Source of the DNA: CAWALV01 sp963782965
GTDB lineage: Bacteria; Actinomycetota; Actinomycetes; Acidothermales; Acidothermaceae
Direction of reading: 5' to 3'
NCBI GenBank assembly: GCA_963782965.1
Contig: CAWALV010000006.1
Span: 1,178,001-1,242,000 of the forward strand
Length of the DNA stretch: 64,000 bases
The number at the start of each line of letters is the position of its first letter. Positions within the stretch are counted from its first letter, which is position 1. Positions 25,551-34,229 of this stretch are shown one piece after another. The notes under the pieces were generated by a model that searched no databases, was not told the DNA's origin, and worked only from the letters and a program-made list of their open reading frames with translations. Position numbers and translations under genes: made by a program.

Positions 25551-25606
25551 GTCGTTCGGCTGCCCACCTCGGCACGCCCCGCGTTGACTGAGACGATGGC
25601 ATCCGC

Positions 25607-26734
25607 ATGAGCCGCATCCTGGTGGTGACCAACGACTTTCCCCCTCGCGCGGGGGGCATTCAGTCGTTCGTGCATGCTCTGACGATTCGACTCGCCGACA
25701 CGGCCGATCACGTGGTGGTCTACGCACCTCGGTGGCCCGGCGATGCGGCTTTCGACGCCGACCAACCGTTCACCGTCGTCCGCCACCCGACGTCGCTCAT
25801 GCTGCCCGCGCCCGGCGTCGCGTCACGAGCGGCGGGCCTGTTGCGCGAACACCGGTGTGACGCCGTCTGGTTCGGTGCGGCCGCGCCGCTGGCGCTGCTC
25901 GCACCGGGCTTGCGGCGCGCCGGGGCGCGCCGGATCGTCGCGACGACGCATGGCCATGAAGCCGGGTGGGCGCAGCTTCCCGCGGCGCGGCAGTTGCTTC
26001 GCCGCATTGCCGGGCGCGTCGATGTCGTCACCTACCTCGGCGACTACACCCGGCAACGGTTGGTGCGAGCGGTCGGGCACTCGGCGCGGCTGGAGCGGCT
26101 CGCACCGGGAGTCGACCCGGAGTTCTTTCGCCCCGGTGCCGGCGGAGCTGCGATCCGCGAGCGCCACGACCTGACGGGCCACCGCGTGGTGGTCTGTATC
26201 TCCCGCCTGGTCGCGCGCAAGGGCCAGGACGCATTGCTGCGCGCGCTACCTGCCGTCGCCCGCGCGGTTCCGGACGTCGCGCTGTTGCTCGTCGGCCACG
26301 GCCCCGACCGCGCCCGGCTGGAGCGGATCGCCGATCGAGTCGGCGTGCGTGCCCGGGTGCGCTTCGCCGGCGGGGTGCCGTGGGAGGAACTGCCGGCCTA
26401 CTACGACGCCGGCGACGTCTTCGCGATGCCTTGCCGCACCAGGCGTGGCGGGTTGGACGTCGAGGGGCTCGGCATCGTCTACCTCGAAGCGTCCGCGACC
26501 GGGCTGCCGGTCGTTGCCGGCAGGTCGGGCGGCGCGCCGGACGCCGTCCGGGCGGGGGAGACGGGCTGGGTCGTCGACGGACGTGAACCGGCAGCGGTTG
26601 CGGACGCGTTGATCCGGCTGCTCGCCGCGCCGGAGCTGGCCCGCGACATGGGGGCGGCGGGGCGACGATGGGTGGAACGGGAGTGGTCGTGGGAAGCCGC
26701 GGCGGCGCGGCTTGCCGCGATGTTGCAGGAGTAA
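25607..26734 (+). CDS. pimB: Phosphatidylinositol mannosyltransferase, GT4 family (PimB type)
   Basis: PimB adds the second mannose to phosphatidylinositol mannoside using GDP-mannose at the cytoplasmic face. The 375-residue protein has the GT4 start (ILVVTNDFPPRAGGIQSFVH, with the glycine-rich acceptor loop), a THGHE-type motif (ATTHGHEAGW), and the donor-site motif EGLGIVYLEASATGLPVVAG near residue 285. Its size and neighbours (nlpC, fadD further on) match Rv2188c. This gene supports an actinobacterial, PIM-making host. Confidence 0.9.
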   Translation: MSRILVVTNDFPPRAGGIQSFVHALTIRLADTADHVVVYAPRWPGDAAFDADQPFTVVRHPTSLMLPAPGVASRAAGLLREHRCDAVWFGAAAPLALLAPGLRRAGARRIVATTHGHEAGWAQLPAARQLLRRIAGRVDVVTYLGDYTRQRLVRAVGHSARLERLAPGVDPEFFRPGAGGAAIRERHDLTGHRVVVCISRLVARKGQDALLRALPAVARAVPDVALLLVGHGPDRARLERIADRVGVRARVRFAGGVPWEELPAYYDAGDVFAMPCRTRRGGLDVEGLGIVYLEASATGLPVVAGRSGGAPDAVRAGETGWVVDGREPAAVADALIRLLAAPELARDMGAAGRRWVEREWSWEAAAARLAAMLQE

Positions 26735-26754
26735 GCGTTGCCCGTGCCGGGCCG

Positions 26755-27726
26755 CTACAGGGCGAGCCGCCGGCGCAGCATCGCTGAGGCCACCACGCCC
26801 GGCACGATGGGTGCCCAATACGACAGCAACCGGAAGGCGATGACGGCGCCGAAAGCGGCGCCCGCCGCTGCGCCGGCTGTACCCGTCGTCCCGGCCAAGC
26901 CGGCGAGCAGTACGGCGTCGACCGTGCCGAGACCGGCCGGGCTGGGGACCGCTTCGGCGGCGGTGACCCCGACCAGATAGACGGCGGCGACCCGGGCGGC
27001 CGACACGTCGCCGTCGAACGCCCAAAGAGCCGCCTGAAGGGCGAGCAGGTTGGCGAGCTTGACGGCGGCCGTCGACAGCAGCAAAACGGTGGTGCGCCTG
27101 GGATCGCGTGCCAGATCCCGCGCGCTGACCAGTGCCTCGCGCAGTGATCGGCGGGCGGCGCGCTGGAGTCGGGAGGCTCGAGCCTGCGGCGAGTGGAGCA
27201 CGGCCACGGCCGCAAGCACGGCGAACACGGCCGCGGCGACGACGGCGGGATGGTGGCGCACCGTGGTGCTGAGGAGCGAAACGCCCGGGAGAGCCGTCGC
27301 CGAGGGGCTCAGGGCGAGGACGCCGATCGTTGCCGTCACGACGTGCGCGAGTCCGGTGAGGGCCACTGCCGTGCCCGCTTGCGTGCCGGTGAGGCCTTGG
27401 CGGGTCAGGTACCGAGCGTTGATCGCGACGCCGCCCGCACCGGCCGGGGTGATCCGGTTCGCCGCGGCGGCCGCGAACTGGACGAGGGTTGTGCGGCCGA
27501 GTGGCAGCGGGCGTCCGGAGGCCGCCCGAAGGGCGATCGCCCCTGCGACGTAGCTGGCAGCCACCAGGCTGGCAGCCACCGCGAGCCAGGGCCACGACGG
27601 AACGGGCACCTGGGAAAGAGACCGCCAGCTCACTCCGAGGTGCGAACCCGACCGCGCGACGGCGACCCCGGCGACGGCGAATACGACGAGGAGGATCAGC
27701 CGGCGACGCGAGAAGAGGTGTGCCAC
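26755..27726 (-). CDS. UPF0104/YbhN-type membrane protein (lysylphosphatidylglycerol synthetase TM region family)
   Basis: The 323-residue product is almost entirely hydrophobic, with about eight helices. It has the conserved NRITPAGAGGVAINARYL near residue 90 and a PSPAGLGTVDAVLLAGLAG motif near residue 265, as in UPF0104 proteins. These resemble the membrane half of MprF and may flip or bind lipids; no synthetase domain is present. It converges with pimB with 20 bases between stops, so a lipid-linked role beside PIM synthesis is tempting but inferred. Confidence 0.85.
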   Translation of the reverse strand: MAHLFSRRRLILLVVFAVAGVAVARSGSHLGVSWRSLSQVPVPSWPWLAVAASLVAASYVAGAIALRAASGRPLPLGRTTLVQFAAAAANRITPAGAGGVAINARYLTRQGLTGTQAGTAVALTGLAHVVTATIGVLALSPSATALPGVSLLSTTVRHHPAVVAAAVFAVLAAVAVLHSPQARASRLQRAARRSLREALVSARDLARDPRRTTVLLLSTAAVKLANLLALQAALWAFDGDVSAARVAAVYLVGVTAAEAVPSPAGLGTVDAVLLAGLAGTTGTAGAAAGAAFGAVIAFRLLSYWAPIVPGVVASAMLRRRLAL

Positions 27727-27821
27727 AACCGCAGCATCGGCGGCTCGGCTTACAGCGGGCTGAACGCCGCCCGGATCGTGCCTGTCAGGGAAGGGATGGG
27801 CATCGGGTCGTCAAGGCATCG

Positions 27822-28040
27822 TCACTTACACGACGCCGAGGCGACCACGCTATTGCCGTTACCTTGGGTGTTGAGGTTGTCGCAGGCCTTGGAGATCTTG
27901 CCCTTGACGACGGTTCCGAGGGCGAAGACGACGACGACGATGACGGCCGCGATCGCGGCGACCAGCAGGCCATACTCGACCGCGGAGGCGCCTTCGTCAC
28001 CGTGCCGATGACGACGGACATTCCGCACGAAGTTGAGCAT
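27822..28040 (-). CDS. flp: Flp/Fap-type type IVb pilin
   Basis: This is the major pilin of a Tad pilus. The 72-residue protein has a basic leader (MLNFVRNVRRHRHGDEG), a prepilin-peptidase site after that glycine (ASAVEYGLLVAAIAA, with the conserved Glu at +5 and the following Tyr) and one hydrophobic helix. A short C-terminal tail contains two cysteines (one in KACDN, one as the next-to-last residue). The start ATG at 28040 is right for the leader length. It is downstream of the regulator of the same cluster with a spacer of about 180 bases, so it may have its own promoter. Confidence 0.92.
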   Translation of the reverse strand: MLNFVRNVRRHRHGDEGASAVEYGLLVAAIAAVIVVVVFALGTVVKGKISKACDNLNTQGNGNSVVASASCK

Positions 28041-28218
28041 GTGGTCGAACCTCCGAACTCCGCGGATGCGAAAGGGCGCGGAACCCCAACGTGTAAAGCC
28101 TCCGCCCGCGTCTGCTTCCCCGCTATCGGACGCTCGGTCTGAGATCGGGTCCATTCGGGGGATAGCGGGCATAGTCATTTCGTGCTATCGCTGCCGGCGT
28201 GGGCGTCCCGGCCAGTAC

Positions 28219-28860
28219 TTACTCGCGCGCCGATTCGATCAGCCCGAGCCGCATCGCCGACATCAACGCCTGGGCCCGGTTCGCTGCGCCGAGCTTCTCG
28301 TAGAGCTTGGAGATGTGGGTCTTCGTCGTCGATTCGCTGATGAACAGCTGGTGAGCGATCGCGGCGACGCCCAACCCGTCGGAAAGCAGCTGCAGCACTT
28401 CTCGCTCGCGAGTGGTCAGCTGCGGGCCGGACGGCGTGAGGCGTCGTCTCATCGCATCGGCCAGGTCGGTGGCGGAGAACGACCGCGGCGACACCACGGC
28501 GTGACGCGCGGCGTTGACGACGTCCTCGGCGGGCGCATCCTTCGCGACGAAAGCTGAGGCGCCTGCTTCGAGCGCGCCGAACAACTGGTCGTCGCCGGCG
28601 TACATCGTGAGGACCACGATGCCGATGTCTCGGTTGTGTTCGCGCAACTCGCGGGCGACGTCGAGGCCGTTGCCGTCAGGCAGTCGCACGTCGACGACGA
28701 CGACGTCCGGCTTGTGAGTGGCGGCGGCCGACACAGCCTCCGCGACCGATCCGGCTTCTGCGACGACGGTGAAGTCGTCGGTGCGTTCGAATGCTCGACG
28801 CAGGCCCTGGCGGATCAGCTCGTGGTCGTCGACCAGCATGACGGTCGATGTGGCTGTCAT
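28219..28860 (-). CDS. NarL/FixJ-type response regulator
   Basis: The 213-residue protein has a receiver domain (MLVDDHELIRQGL; phospho-Asp in VVVDVRLPDGNG; Lys in VAKDAPAED) and a LuxR-type helix-turn-helix (LTTREREVLQLLSDGLG through STTKTHISKLYEKLGA). ATG 28860 overlaps the kinase stop by four bases, so the pair is coupled. Position at the end of the Tad operon suggests it controls pilus or surface genes. Confidence 0.93.
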   Translation of the reverse strand: MTATSTVMLVDDHELIRQGLRRAFERTDDFTVVAEAGSVAEAVSAAATHKPDVVVVDVRLPDGNGLDVARELREHNRDIGIVVLTMYAGDDQLFGALEAGASAFVAKDAPAEDVVNAARHAVVSPRSFSATDLADAMRRRLTPSGPQLTTREREVLQLLSDGLGVAAIAHQLFISESTTKTHISKLYEKLGAANRAQALMSAMRLGLIESARE

Positions 28861-30677
28861 ATGCTTCCCTCCCACCGGGGGGTTCGCTCGACAGTTGAAG
28901 CCGTCGGCCCCGCGGTCGCACCGTACACCTGACCTGGCACCTGTCCAGGCACCTGCCCAGGCACCTGCCCTGCTGGTTGATCTGCTGGTTGATCTGCTCC
29001 GACGTTAGCTTCCTCCGGCTCGTGGCGGGGTTCGCCGAGCCGCACGTCGACGAAGGTTCCGCGCGGCCGGCGGTCGCCGATGGAAAGTGTCGCCCCGAGA
29101 CGGGCGGCGCGCTCGCGCATCACCTCCAGGCCGAAGCTGTCATGGCGTCGGCCACCGATGCCGTGGCCGTCGTCCTCGATCCGCAGGTGGGCAAAGGGCG
29201 GGTCGACCCGGCAACTCACCCAGACGTTGGCGGCACCGGAGTGCTTGCGCGCGTTGGTGATGGCCTCCTGCGCGATCCGCAGCAGCTCGGCTTCCGCAGC
29301 GATAGGTAGCCGATCGGGGGCTTCGTCGAGGGTGACGTGCACCGAGAACGCAGCCCCGACGCTGACGTCGCGCAGGTAGTCCGACAAAGCCGTGCCCAGG
29401 CCGATCTGTGCTTGCACCTCGCTGCGCAGGTCGAAGATGGACAACCGCAACTCACCGACGATGCGGGTGACTTCGGCGCGCAAGGCACGCAGGCTGCCGG
29501 CCAACTCGCTTTGACCCGCCAGCGCCACGGCGTCGTCGATCGTGTATCCGAGCGACGCGAGCTCCTGGGCGATGCCGTCGTGAATCTCACGCGCGAGCCG
29601 ATGCCGTTCCTCCGAGGTCGCGATCGAGCGGATTTCGCTGAAGAGCAAGGCCGTTTCCAACCTGAGTGCCGTCGCTTCGACAATCTTGTTGGCTGCCTCC
29701 AGGTTGCGGTCGTCGAACGCCTGCGTGTCCGACCGCGAGGTGAGCCCCGTCGTGCTGGATTCGATGGCGACCAGGCCGAGATTTCGGTCCCCCATCCGCA
29801 GCGGCAGGAAAGCGTGTCGAGCGTCGGATGCCGGCGAAGCGGGGTCGGTACCGGTGCGTTGTGCCGCCACGGCCTCGACGCGGCCGGAGTGCAGCGTCGG
29901 CCGGGCGTCCTGCCACGCGCGCCCGAGTGTCGTCTCCGGCCCGCCGGAGGTGTTCCACTCGAGGTCGCTGGTGCCGTCGAGGGCGAGCGGCACCAGCCGG
30001 CCGCCGTCCGATCTGATGAACACGGCGCCGCGGTCGTAGGGGAGCAGCGTGCGCAGCGATTGCAGCATGCCCTGCGCGAGGCTGACGGCGTCCAGGCCGC
30101 CGGAGAGCTGACGGCTCACGGTGCGCAGCTGATTGAGCAGCTCGTACGCCGCTTGGTAGGAGCGGTTCACGTCCGACGCCGCCGAAGCGGCTGCCAGGCG
30201 GCGGATCCACGCTGCGAGCAGACCAACGGCCATCGCCAGGATGACCCACTCGCTGGCGGAGGCCGCGAACGTGTGCATAGGGACGCCGTCGTGGGTCGTC
30301 TCGTGCCCGACGAGCAGGACCAATGCGGCCATGCCGGCGGCGTTGACGGCAGGCATCACGCCGTAGCGCAGGCCGGCGGCGAAAGCAGGTGCCACCAGGT
30401 AGGGGAACAGTCCGTTGCGCTCGCCCGGCGGCGCGACGACGGCGAAGGCGGCGATGCAGGACTCGACCGTCGGTAACAGCCGGGCGAACAGCTCTCCGGG
30501 CACCGGTATGTACGCGATCCCGGCTGCGCCGGCGAGCACGAGCGCTCCGGCGACGGCGCGTCGAGGGTGTGCATCGAGTGCGGCGACGGCGAAGCAGAAG
30601 CCCAACAGCACCAGTCGAACGGTGAGGGTCAGCGGGCGCGGCTCGGCCATCGACGCCCATCGACGCCGGGTCTTCAT
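28857..30677 (-). CDS. NarL-type sensor histidine kinase with membrane helices and GAF domain
   Basis: The 606-residue protein has about six N-terminal hydrophobic segments (to residue 160). A GAF-like sensing domain (about 195-330, YDRGAVFIRSDGGRLVPLAL) is followed by a HisKA_3 box (RHRLAREIHDGIAQELASLG, phospho-His about 375) and a HATPase domain (LLRIAQEAITNARKHS; EDDGHGIGG; FGLEVMRERA). The C-terminus is a repeat tail with four Gly-Gln-Val-Pro units. Start ATG 30677 is 15 bases after tadC; ATG 30650 is possible. It is the partner of the regulator at 28219. Confidence 0.93.
   Translation of the reverse strand: MKTRRRWASMAEPRPLTLTVRLVLLGFCFAVAALDAHPRRAVAGALVLAGAAGIAYIPVPGELFARLLPTVESCIAAFAVVAPPGERNGLFPYLVAPAFAAGLRYGVMPAVNAAGMAALVLLVGHETTHDGVPMHTFAASASEWVILAMAVGLLAAWIRRLAAASAASDVNRSYQAAYELLNQLRTVSRQLSGGLDAVSLAQGMLQSLRTLLPYDRGAVFIRSDGGRLVPLALDGTSDLEWNTSGGPETTLGRAWQDARPTLHSGRVEAVAAQRTGTDPASPASDARHAFLPLRMGDRNLGLVAIESSTTGLTSRSDTQAFDDRNLEAANKIVEATALRLETALLFSEIRSIATSEERHRLAREIHDGIAQELASLGYTIDDAVALAGQSELAGSLRALRAEVTRIVGELRLSIFDLRSEVQAQIGLGTALSDYLRDVSVGAAFSVHVTLDEAPDRLPIAAEAELLRIAQEAITNARKHSGAANVWVSCRVDPPFAHLRIEDDGHGIGGRRHDSFGLEVMRERAARLGATLSIGDRRPRGTFVDVRLGEPRHEPEEANVGADQPADQPAGQVPGQVPGQVPGQVYGATAGPTASTVERTPRWEGSI
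28926..28998 (-). repeat. Tandem 12-base repeats in the kinase 3' end
   Basis: Two adjacent arrays lie here. One has about four near-copies of a 12-base unit encoding Gly-Gln-Val-Pro; the other has two copies of a 12-base unit encoding Asp-Gln-Pro-Ala. Both keep the reading frame, so copy number changes would only lengthen the tail. Confidence 0.8.
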
Positions 30678-30692
30678 CGGGCGGTCTCCATC

Positions 30693-31628
30693 TCAGTGGA
30701 ACAGGTTGTGGTAAGCCGAGATTGCCGCCGGACCCATCAACACCACGAACAGCGACGGGAAGATGCAGAAGATGAGCGGGAAGAGAATCTTCACCGGAAC
30801 CTTCTGGGCTTGTTCTTCTGCGTGCTGACTGCGTTTGATGCGCATGTCGCGCGCTTGTACCCGCAGCACACCTGCGATCGGGATGCCGAACGAATCGGCT
30901 TGCACCATCGCGGTGACGAACGCGCGAAGCTCCGTCACGTTCGAGCGTTCGGCCAGTCCGCGCAACGCGTCGGTACGGCCGAGGCCGATCTGCATCTCCT
31001 GCAACACGCGAGAGAGTTCGTCGGCGAGAGGTCCGCGAGTGTTGCGTGCGACCTGGGAAAGTGCGGAGTCGAACGGGAGGCCGGCTTCGACGGAGATGGT
31101 GAGGAGGTCCAGGGTGTCGGCGAGGTCGCGTCGCATTCGCTCGCTTCGGTTGTATGCGGCCTGGTACAGAACGAGATCCGGAACGAAGTAGCCGAACACG
31201 CTGAGCACGATGGCGACACCGAGTGCGACCGCGGGGCCTGCCGCCAGTCCGAGGGGTAGGGCGAGCCCGACGACGAGCCCGGCCATGAGGCCGAGCATCT
31301 TGAACGCCAGTACCCGCTCGACGTCCCATCGCAGTGGGTTCCCCGCGAGTTCGAGCCGGTGCCGCAAGACGCTGCGCGCGTCGCGCGGGCTGACGTGACC
31401 GCCGACGCGGCCCAGCCGGGCCAGCAACGGGGCGATGACCCGCTCGCCGAAGGGCCGGTCGAGATCGTGCCGGGCACTCTCGCGAGCCAGCTGGATCGCG
31501 TCGACGGCGGCGAGCGAGCGGCTGACCTGCTGGCGTCCGGAGGCGGTCGGGCTCAAACCGATTGCTGCCGTCACCAACCCGGCACCCACGGCGATCACAC
31601 CGAGGGCGAGCAAGAGCTGTTGGCCCAC
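30693..31628 (-). CDS. tadC: TadC-type pilus assembly membrane protein (GspF domain)
   Basis: TadC and TadB form the inner-membrane platform of the Tad secretion machine. The 311-residue product has an N-terminal helix, a cytoplasmic domain with LTISVEAGLPFDSALSQVA and ELSRVLQEMQIG (GspF core), and C-terminal helices (VPVKILFPLIFCIFPSLFVV). It starts at GTG 31628, beside the tadB stop. Order cpaB-cpaE-cpaF-tadB-tadC fits the family. Confidence 0.94.
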   Translation of the reverse strand: MGQQLLLALGVIAVGAGLVTAAIGLSPTASGRQQVSRSLAAVDAIQLARESARHDLDRPFGERVIAPLLARLGRVGGHVSPRDARSVLRHRLELAGNPLRWDVERVLAFKMLGLMAGLVVGLALPLGLAAGPAVALGVAIVLSVFGYFVPDLVLYQAAYNRSERMRRDLADTLDLLTISVEAGLPFDSALSQVARNTRGPLADELSRVLQEMQIGLGRTDALRGLAERSNVTELRAFVTAMVQADSFGIPIAGVLRVQARDMRIKRSQHAEEQAQKVPVKILFPLIFCIFPSLFVVLMGPAAISAYHNLFH

Positions 31629-31629
31629 G

Positions 31630-32772
31630 TCACACCTCCACTCGCACGATCTTTCGGAGCCAGAAGATGCCGGCCGTCATCGTCGTCAGCATCACGGCGA
31701 GGAGCACCAGCCCGATGGGATCGGTGAACAGCGGCCTGATGTATCCCGGCCTGACCAGTACGAGGTACGTCGCGAACAGCGGCGGCAACGCGCCGAGGAT
31801 CCACGCCGAGAGCCGACCCTCGGCGGAAAGGCTGCGTACCTGGCGGCGCAGCCGCTCGCGCTCGCGAATCGTGCCGGCGACCGTACCGAGGATCTCGGCA
31901 AGGTTGCCGCCGACCTCTCGTTGGATGCGGATCGCCATGACGACCCACGCGAAGTCCTGGCTGCCGGTGCGCGCGGCGATGCCGTCGAGCGCGTCTTCGA
32001 CCGGCATGCCGAGCCGCGCGTCGACCAGTGCGCGGTTGAACTCCGCCGACATCGGCGCCAGCTCTTCGCGGACGACGGCGTCCATCGCGTGCGGTAGCGA
32101 GTGGCCTACCGAGAGGCTGCCGGCGAGCAGCTGCAAGGTGTCGGGCAACTGCTCGAGGAAAGCGGTAGAACGCCGGCTCTCCTTCAACAGCAAGTACGCG
32201 ACGGGGAGCCCGAGCCCGATGGCCAGCCCGAGGATGCCGGCGACCAGAGAACCGCCACCCAATAACGACAAGAGCACAGCGAGGCCGACGCCGCAGCCGG
32301 TTTGCACGGTCAACCATTCCGCCGGCTTGAGCGGTATGCCGGCCGCTTCGAGCCGGCGGGCGAGCTCCACGTCGAAATCGCGCGAGGTGACCAGCCGGCC
32401 GGCGATCCCGACGGCCGACCGGCTCAGCCGGCCCGTACCGAGTGCGGACGTCGACGCGGTATTCGCATTCCGCCCGCCGCGGCCGCCGAGCGTGTAGGAC
32501 GACAGCCGCCGGCGGACCCGGGTCTCGCGTGGGTCGGCACTGGACGCGGTCCATGCAGCCACGGCGAGCACGCCGGCCAGGCCGACGAACAATGCGAGCC
32601 CGCCCCAAACCAGGGTTGCGGGTGAGCTGAAGGCGGGTGGGTGGACGGCGGTGGCGGGGTGCAGCCCGCTCGGCGTCGCAGCGCCAGGTGACGGCGACGG
32701 TGATGCCGCGCTCGCAGCTGGGGCCGAAGTCATGACGATGACCAGCGAGGCGAGGCCGAGCGCGCTATTCAT
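31630..32772 (-). CDS. tadB: TadB-type pilus assembly membrane protein (GspF domain)
   Basis: The 380-residue protein starts at ATG 32772, overlapping the cpaF stop by 8 bases. It has a signal-like first helix followed by a Ser/Pro-rich stretch, a second helix and the GspF domain (FLEQLPDTLQLLAGSLSVGH; later AIRIQREVGGNLAEIL). Two C-terminal helices close it. The N-terminal helix and Pro/Ser spacer before the usual TadB start are longer than in many relatives. Confidence 0.93.
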   Translation of the reverse strand: MNSALGLASLVIVMTSAPAASAASPSPSPGAATPSGLHPATAVHPPAFSSPATLVWGGLALFVGLAGVLAVAAWTASSADPRETRVRRRLSSYTLGGRGGRNANTASTSALGTGRLSRSAVGIAGRLVTSRDFDVELARRLEAAGIPLKPAEWLTVQTGCGVGLAVLLSLLGGGSLVAGILGLAIGLGLPVAYLLLKESRRSTAFLEQLPDTLQLLAGSLSVGHSLPHAMDAVVREELAPMSAEFNRALVDARLGMPVEDALDGIAARTGSQDFAWVVMAIRIQREVGGNLAEILGTVAGTIRERERLRRQVRSLSAEGRLSAWILGALPPLFATYLVLVRPGYIRPLFTDPIGLVLLAVMLTTMTAGIFWLRKIVRVEV

Positions 32773-34183
32773 CGGCGCTGCGCTCCGCGTCGCCCACCAT
32801 GGCGGCACCCTCGATGCCGAGCAGGTCGGCGTCGAGGTGAAAGCCCGTTACGGCAAGCTTTTCCAAGAACAATGGCAGCGCACCGGTGGGGGAGATGCGT
32901 CCGAGTGGACGGCCATCTTCGTTGACACCCGCCGCGAAGTCGAAGACGAACAAGTCCCGCAACTCGACGGCGTCGTGGTCACCGATGCCCATGACCTCGC
33001 TCACGTGGGTCACCAGACGACTGCCGTCCTTGAATCGGGCCTGGTGCACCACGACGTCGAAGGCGCTCGCCATCTGCTCGCGGATCGCGCGCACCGGCAG
33101 TTCCATGCCGGCCATCAACACCATGGTCTCGATCCGCGCCAGCACATCACGAGGCGAGTTCGCGTGCACTGTGCAGATCGAACCGTCGTGGCCGGTGTTC
33201 ATGGCTTGCAGCATGTCGAGTGCAGCGGCGTCACGAACCTCGCCTACGACGATGCGGTCGGGTCGCATGCGCAGCGCGTTGCGCACGAGGTCGCGGATGC
33301 GAATCTCACCGCGCCCCTCGATGTTGGGTGGGCGGGATTCCAGCCGGAGAACATGTTCTTGGTGCAGCTGCAACTCGGCGGCGTCCTCGACCGTGATGAT
33401 GCGTTGATCGGTCGGGATGAACGACGACAACACGTTCAGCGTCGTCGTCTTGCCGGCACCGGTGCCGCCGGAAACCAAGATGTTCAGTCGCGCCTGCACG
33501 CAAGAGCGCAAGAACTCGGCGAGTTCAGGGGTGAGGGTTCCGAAGCCGATGAGGTCGTCGGCCTCGTAGGGGTCGGTGGCGAACTTGCGGATCGTCAGCA
33601 TCGATCCGTCGACCGCGACCGGCGGGATCACCGCGTTGATCCGGCTGCCGTCGGCGAGCCGGGCGTCGACCATCGGGCTCGACTCGTCGATGCGGCGTCC
33701 GACCTGGGCCACGATCTTGTCGATCGTGCGGCGGACATGGGATTCGTCGACGAACGCCGCTGCCACGGGGTACAGCCGTCCATTGCGCTCGACGTAGATG
33801 CGATCGGGCCCGTTGACCATGATCTCGGTGACTTCCGGATCGCGCAGGAAGGGTTCGAGCGGCCCGTAGCCCAAGATGTCGTCGGCGATCTCCTGCGCGA
33901 TACGGGTGCGGTCGGCGACCGACAGCGGGGTGTCGTCGCGCGCGAGCACTTCGTGCAGCGTGTGCCGGACCTTCTGGTCGAGGTCGGACTGGGTGAACTT
34001 CGCGTCGTAGAGCTGCGGGCCGAGGCTGTCCAGCAGGGCGGCATGCACGGTGCGCTTCAGTTCGGCGAACGGGTCGGTGATGCGTCGGGTACTCGGTGCG
34101 TGGGCCTCGAGTGCTTGCGGCGGCGGCTGCGCATCGTGGTCGCGGGTGCGGCGGGCCTGCGCCAAGCGATCGGCAAGGCTCAT
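32765..34183 (-). CDS. cpaF: CpaF/TadA pilus assembly ATPase
   Basis: This hexameric secretion ATPase drives pilus assembly. The 472-residue protein has the N-terminal domain (FLRDPEVTEIMVNGPDRIYV) and the Walker A box SGGTGAGKTTTLN near residue 240. It also has an Asp box (ITVEDAAELQL), Walker B-region GEVRDAAALDMLQAMNTGH and the His box (CTVHANSPRD). All catalytic motifs are intact. It lies between cpaE and tadB on the minus strand. Confidence 0.96.
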   Translation of the reverse strand: MSLADRLAQARRTRDHDAQPPPQALEAHAPSTRRITDPFAELKRTVHAALLDSLGPQLYDAKFTQSDLDQKVRHTLHEVLARDDTPLSVADRTRIAQEIADDILGYGPLEPFLRDPEVTEIMVNGPDRIYVERNGRLYPVAAAFVDESHVRRTIDKIVAQVGRRIDESSPMVDARLADGSRINAVIPPVAVDGSMLTIRKFATDPYEADDLIGFGTLTPELAEFLRSCVQARLNILVSGGTGAGKTTTLNVLSSFIPTDQRIITVEDAAELQLHQEHVLRLESRPPNIEGRGEIRIRDLVRNALRMRPDRIVVGEVRDAAALDMLQAMNTGHDGSICTVHANSPRDVLARIETMVLMAGMELPVRAIREQMASAFDVVVHQARFKDGSRLVTHVSEVMGIGDHDAVELRDLFVFDFAAGVNEDGRPLGRISPTGALPLFLEKLAVTGFHLDADLLGIEGAAMVGDAERSADE

Positions 34184-34229
34184 GGCGCCATCGCACCGGG
34201 GTCACGTCGGCTCACGTCGTTCACGTCGC

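Noticed and set aside
29587..31329. 580-codon minus frame over the kinase and tadC
   Set aside because: It is out of frame with both genes and is arginine-rich; both real genes explain the DNA.
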